A DNA stretch of 8,686 nt from the NCBI GenBank assembly GCA_964642165.1, contig CAZXOC010000300.1:1-8686 (forward strand), read 5' to 3'. Shown piece after piece: positions 5,882-8,686 of this stretch; the stretch's first letter is position 1; each line of letters begins with the position of its first letter. Origin of the DNA: CAYRVX01 sp964642165. Its GTDB lineage: Bacteria > Planctomycetota > Phycisphaerae > SM23-33. A model generated the notes under the pieces. That model ran no database searches. It was given only the letters and a program-made list of their open reading frames with translations, and was not told the DNA's origin. The position numbers were made by a program, and so were the translations under genes.

Positions 5882-6694
5882 ATGGCTGGGAGCGAACCAC
5901 CCGATCCGGCCCGCTACGCGCGGCAGGTGGCGTTTGGCGCCCTGGGCGAAGAAGGCCAGCGCAGGCTTCGCCTCGGGCGGGCGCTCATCGTGGGGGTCGG
6001 CGGCCTGGGGAGCTGGACCGCCGAGATCCTCGCGCGGGCGGGCGTGGGCTTGCTGCGCCTCGCCGACGACGACGTCGTCGAGCGCGGCAACCTCCATCGC
6101 CAGGCGCTCTACGACGAGGACGACGCCGCCGGCGCGCGCCCCAAGGCCCTCGCCGCGGCGGCACGCCTGAGGAAGATCAACGCCGACGTCCGGGTCGAGC
6201 CCGTCGTCGAGCGGGTCGACGCCGGCACGATCGCCCGCCTCGCCGACGGCGTCGGCGTGATCCTCGACGGCACCGACAACTTCGCCGCCCGCTTCCTCAT
6301 CAACGACTACGCCGTCAAGCACAACCGCCCGTGGGTCTTCACCGGCGTCGTGGGCGCCGAGGGGCAGGTCATGCCGATCCTCCCCGGGCGGACGCCCTGC
6401 CTGCGGTGCCTCTACGACTGCCCGCCGTCGGCGCATGACGAGCTGGCCCCGCGGGCCCTCGGCGTGCTGGGTCCGGCCGTCGCGGCTCTGGCCGCCGCCC
6501 AGGCTGCCGAGGCCCTGAAGATCCTCGCCGGGCGGCTCGATGCCGTCCGCTCGGGCCTGACGAAGCTGGACCTGTGGCGCAACACGTCGCGGCGGCTCGA
6601 CGCCGGCGGCGCGGCCGGAGCCGCCGACTGCGTGTGCTGCAAGCAGAGGCGCTTCGAGTACCTCGAGCCGGCGGCTGGCGGCGGCGGCGCCTAA
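5882..6694 (+). CDS. ThiF/MoeB/HesA-family E1-like adenylyltransferase
   Basis: Enzymes of this family adenylate the C-terminal glycine of a ubiquitin-like sulfur carrier (ThiS, MoaD or CysO type) so that it can be loaded with sulfur. This 270-residue protein begins with the usual RYARQ arginines (11-14), then the Rossmann motif GVGGLGS (38-44), the acidic DDDVVERGNLHRQ segment (62-74) with Asn70, Arg73 and Gln74, Lys88, and DGTDNF (129-134). Zinc ligands are Cys173/Cys176 (CLRC) and Cys250/Cys253 (CVCC). The helix ALKILAG is also standard. In ThiF and many relatives a cysteine sits just before the GVLGP motif (194-198); here the residues are APRAL, so a crossover or acyl-disulfide cysteine is absent. 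Cys180 is the only nearby candidate. The frame is open from 5786, but ATG 5882 is chosen because homology begins there; no Shine-Dalgarno is seen. cysK follows after 74 bases. No ThiS/MoaD-like partner is encoded in the window, so thiamine, molybdopterin and cysteine roles cannot be told apart. Confidence 0.9.
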   Translation: MAGSEPPDPARYARQVAFGALGEEGQRRLRLGRALIVGVGGLGSWTAEILARAGVGLLRLADDDVVERGNLHRQALYDEDDAAGARPKALAAAARLRKINADVRVEPVVERVDAGTIARLADGVGVILDGTDNFAARFLINDYAVKHNRPWVFTGVVGAEGQVMPILPGRTPCLRCLYDCPPSAHDELAPRALGVLGPAVAALAAAQAAEALKILAGRLDAVRSGLTKLDLWRNTSRRLDAGGAAGAADCVCCKQRRFEYLEPAAGGGGA

Positions 6695-6714
6695 CATGAG
6701 GGGGCGGGGCGCAG

Positions 6715-6732
6715 CGCGGGTTCTGGCCCGCG
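6715..6732. repeat. Hairpin in the thiF-like/cysK intergenic gap
   Basis: CGCGGG (6715-6720) and CCCGCG (6727-6732) form a perfect 6-bp stem with a six-base loop. No T tract follows on the plus strand, so it is not an intrinsic terminator. It may affect mRNA stability upstream of cysK, or be chance. Confidence 0.35.
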
Positions 6733-6756
6733 ACCCGGCGCCCGGCGGCCCCGAGA

Positions 6757-6762
6757 AAGGAG
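6757..6762 (+). promoter_or_regulatory. Shine-Dalgarno site of cysK
   Basis: AAGGAG lies six bases before ATG 6769, a near-ideal site. It is present only upstream of the left copy of the duplicated 55 bases, which shows that the left copy carries the true gene start. Confidence 0.8.
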
Positions 6763-6767
6763 CTCGT

Positions 6768-6822
6768 CATGGCACGCATCTACGAGGACATCACCGAGAC
6801 CATCGGCCACACACCGCTCGTG
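6768..6822 (+). repeat. Left copy of a 55-bp exact duplication flanking the scaffold gap
   Basis: These 55 bases (cysK codons 1-18 plus one preceding base) are identical to 6923-6977. They end exactly at the first N, as expected for unmerged contig ends. Confidence 0.97.
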
Positions 6823-7880
6823 NNNNNNNNNNNNNNNNNNNNNNNNNNNNNNNNNNNNNNNNNNNNNNNNNNNNNNNNNNNNNNNNNNNNNNNNNNNNNN
6901 NNNNNNNNNNNNNNNNNNNNNNCATGGCACGCATCTACGAGGACATCACCGAGACCATCGGCCACACACCGCTCGTGAGGATCCGCAAGCTCATCCAGTC
7001 GGAGGCGACGGTCCTGGCCAAGATGGAATCGTTCAACCCGATGTCCTCCGTCAAGGACCGGATCGGGCTGGCCATGATCGAGGCCGCCGAACGCGACGGC
7101 CACATCGGCCCCGGCACGACGATCATCGAGCCCACCAGCGGCAACACCGGCATCGCGCTGGCCTTCGTCTGCGCCGCGCGCGGGTACCCGTGCGTCCTGA
7201 CCATGCCCGAGTCGATGAGCATCGAGCGCCGCAAGGTCCTCCTGGCGATGGGGGCGCGGCTGGTGCTCACGCCGGCGGCGGAGGGCATGCCCGGCGCCAT
7301 CGAGCGCGCCCGGGAGCTGCTCGCCGACACGCCCGGCGGCTTCATGCCGCAGCAGTTCAACAACCCCGCCAACCCGGAGGTGCACCGCCGCACCACCGCC
7401 GAGGAGATCTGGCAAGACACCGACGGCGCCGTGGACGTCCTCCTTGCCGGCGTCGGCACCGGCGGGACGATCACCGGCTGCGGCGAGGCGCTCAAGCAGA
7501 AGAAGCCCGCCGTGCGGGTGATCGCCGTCGAGCCCGCCCAGAGCCCCGTCATGACGCAGGGCCGCGCCGGCGACGAGCTCAAGCCCGGCTCGCACAAGAT
7601 CCAGGGCATCGGCGCGGGCTTCCTCCCCGACGTGCTCAACCTCGACGTCATCGACGAGGTCCTCCCCGTCGACCAGGACGACGCCCTAAACATGGCCCGC
7701 CGGGCCGCCACGACCGAGGCCCTGTTCGTCGGCATCTCCTCCGGGGCGGTGCTGGCGGCCGCGAGCGTCGTCGCCGCCCGGCCGGACAGCGCCGGGAAGA
7801 CACTCGTCGTCATCATCCCCAGCTTCGGCGAACGCTACCTCAGCTCGCCCCTGTTCGACCATCTCGACGTGGACGACTGA
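6769..7880 (+). CDS. cysK: Cysteine synthase (O-acetylserine sulfhydrylase, CysK type), interrupted by an assembly gap
   Basis: This PLP enzyme joins O-acetylserine and sulfide to make cysteine and acetate in the cytoplasm. After collapsing the duplicated 55 bases and removing the 100 Ns the product is 318 residues, normal for CysK. Landmarks in that numbering are TIGHTPLV (11-18), the PLP Lys44 in SSVKDR, the substrate loop PTSGNTG (70-76), the phosphate-binding GVGTGGT (176-182), the pyridine-nitrogen contact Ser273 in ISSGA, and the CysK-like end PSFGERYLSS. The start is ATG 6769 with AAGGAG six bases upstream. Read literally through the Ns, the gene would contain 34 unknown codons and a repeated N-terminus, which is an artefact. 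A cleanly intact copy runs from ATG 6924 to 7880. It follows the E1-like gene by 74 bases and precedes the PHP gene by 7, so the three are probably co-transcribed. CysM or CysO-dependent variants are possible, as substrate preference cannot be read here. Confidence 0.93.
6823..6922. other. Scaffold gap of exactly 100 N
   Basis: A run of exactly 100 Ns is the usual placeholder for a join of unknown length. The flanking identity implies that no sequence is missing and that the contigs overlap by 55 bases. Confidence 0.97.
6923..6977 (+). repeat. Right copy of the 55-bp duplication flanking the scaffold gap
   Basis: Identical to 6768-6822 and beginning exactly after the last N. From here cysK continues in frame with no break. 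The copy lacks an upstream ribosome site because it marks the beginning of the next contig. Confidence 0.97.
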
Positions 7881-7887
7881 GCCGGCC

Positions 7888-8686
7888 ATGAGCGGCCCGC
7901 GGCGATTCGTCGATCTCCACGCCCACACGACCGCCTCCGACGGCAGCGCCCCGCCGGCGGAGGTCGTGCGGATGGCCGACGCCCTGGGCCTCGCCGCCGT
8001 CGCCGTCACCGACCACGACACGACCGCCGGCCTGGGCGAGGCGCGAGCGGCCGCCGCGAGCCTCGCCGAGCTTCGCCTCGTGCCCGGCCTGGAGGTCTCC
8101 GCGGCGTGTGAGGCAGGGACGATGCACCTCCTCGGCCTGGGCATCGACGAGGACGCCCCGGCCGTCCGGGAGCTGACCGCCTGGTACCGCTCCGCCCGCG
8201 AGGAGCGCAACCCCAAGATCCTCGCCAGGCTCCGGGCCCTGGGCGTGCCCATTGACATGGAGGACGTGCTGGCCGTCGCCGGCCGGGGCGCGCCGGGCGC
8301 CGCCCGGATCGTCAGTCGCGTTCACGTCGCTGAAGCCTTACGCTGCAAGGGCTTTGTGGCCAGTGCGGACGAGGCCTTCGCGCGGTACATCGGCAGCGGC
8401 GCGCCCGCCTACGTCGCCAAGGCCCGGCGGGACCCGGGCGACGTGATCGCCGCCATCCGCGCCGGCGGCGGGGCGGCGGTGCTGGCCCACCCCGTCCAGC
8501 TTGGCTGCGAGGACGCCGGGCGGCTCGAGGCCCTCGTCCGGCGGCTCCGGGACGCCGGGCTGGACGGCATCGAGGTCTACCACGGCGACCACACCGACGC
8601 CCAGACGCGAGGCTACCTCGACCTGGCCCGGCGGCTCGGCCTGCTGGTCACCGGCGGGTCGGACTTCCACGGTGCGGCCAAGCCCG
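7888..8686 (+). CDS. PHP-domain metal-dependent phosphoesterase (TrpH/YciV/RNase AM type), 3' end beyond the window
   Basis: The frame is open for 266 codons to the right edge. The PHP-domain metal ligands are all visible: DLHAHT (His11, His13), Asp18, TDHD (His43), PGLEVS (Glu69), His80, LAHP (His201), and GGSDFHG (Asp259, His261). A middle segment at about 143-176 (AEALRCKGFV, then DEAFARYI, then PAYV) matches the insert of the YciV/TrpH family. Known members hydrolyse 3',5'-bisphosphonucleotides such as pAp and act as 5'-3' exoribonucleases on 5'-monophosphorylated RNA. Members usually have about 280-295 residues, so only a short C-terminal tail should be missing. The start at ATG 7888 lies 7 bases after the cysK stop with no clear Shine-Dalgarno, suggesting translational coupling. 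The neighbouring cysteine synthase makes a pAp phosphatase role in sulfate assimilation attractive, but this is inference. A histidinol-phosphatase-type PHP is less likely because of the insert. Confidence 0.9.
   Translation, partial: MSGPRRFVDLHAHTTASDGSAPPAEVVRMADALGLAAVAVTDHDTTAGLGEARAAAASLAELRLVPGLEVSAACEAGTMHLLGLGIDEDAPAVRELTAWYRSAREERNPKILARLRALGVPIDMEDVLAVAGRGAPGAARIVSRVHVAEALRCKGFVASADEAFARYIGSGAPAYVAKARRDPGDVIAAIRAGGGAAVLAHPVQLGCEDAGRLEALVRRLRDAGLDGIEVYHGDHTDAQTRGYLDLARRLGLLVTGGSDFHGAAKP

Noticed and set aside
5717..6697. A 326-codon minus-strand frame opposite the E1-like gene
   Set aside because: The plus frame has complete Rossmann and zinc motifs. The minus frame is compositionally biased and has no recognisable domain.
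6715..6732. A terminator between the E1-like gene and cysK
   Set aside because: The stem is only six base pairs and no T tract follows in the plus direction.
6935..7816. Minus-strand open frames opposite cysK
   Set aside because: Shadows of a gene with unmistakable PLP-enzyme motifs.
6696..7880. A 394-codon version of cysteine synthase with a long N-terminal extension
   Set aside because: The extension comes from reading 100 Ns and a duplicated contig end as real sequence.
1..8686. Defence island, CRISPR array, tRNA, prophage or insertion sequence
   Set aside because: No repeat-spacer pattern, transposase or integrase motifs, terminal inverted repeats or tRNA-like folds were seen. All eight genes are metabolic, envelope or redox families.

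Overview
The window is very GC-rich, densely coding bacterial DNA with long antisense shadow frames. A 100-N scaffold gap shows it comes from a draft or metagenome assembly. A KDO transferase gene (waaA/kdtA) implies a Gram-negative-type outer membrane with LPS. The large secreted protein with TPRs on both sides of a metallopeptidase domain, and the general gene style, resemble Planctomycetes (Phycisphaerae-like) or a related PVC lineage. That placement is inference from family memory, not a search.

Layout. Five genes lie on the minus strand in the left two thirds. In transcription order they are a lone 2x[4Fe-4S] ferredoxin (5705-5529) with its own intrinsic terminator (5504-5472), then a TPR/peptidase-MA-like/TPR exported protein (5332-2273), a small MazG-type nucleotide pyrophosphohydrolase that starts inside the previous stop codon (2276-2001), waaA/kdtA (about 1918-563), and proB (476 to beyond the left edge). 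The last four could form one operon, with a candidate -10 element just upstream at about 5390. Three genes lie on the plus strand to the right. These are a ThiF/MoeB/HesA-type E1 adenylyltransferase (5882-6694), a cysK-type cysteine synthase (6769-7880, broken only by the assembly gap), and a PHP-domain phosphoesterase of the TrpH/YciV/RNase AM type (7888 to beyond the right edge). The two blocks diverge from a 176-bp region (5706-5881) with weak back-to-back promoter candidates and several perfect inverted repeats.

How the genes may work together. The right-hand block reads best as a sulfur/cysteine module. The E1-like enzyme could activate a ubiquitin-like sulfur carrier, CysK makes cysteine, and the PHP enzyme belongs to a family with known activity on 3',5'-bisphosphonucleotides such as pAp, a by-product of PAPS-dependent sulfate reduction. 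No sulfur-carrier gene is visible in the window, so this link is a hypothesis. The left-hand block is housekeeping: envelope (KDO transfer, secreted TPR metalloprotease), nucleotide clean-up (MazG) and proline synthesis (ProB).

Limits. I see no tRNA, rRNA, CRISPR array, insertion sequence, integrase or recognisable defence system. No stretch over 300 bases lacks a gene; the longest non-coding stretches are 5333-5528 and 5706-5881. The 100 Ns at 6823-6922 are almost certainly artificial, because the same 55 bases flank both sides. Nothing here is clearly a new system. The strongest leads are the ThiF-like/CysK/PHP cluster, with an E1 lacking the usual crossover cysteine, and the palindrome filling the spacer of its putative promoter.
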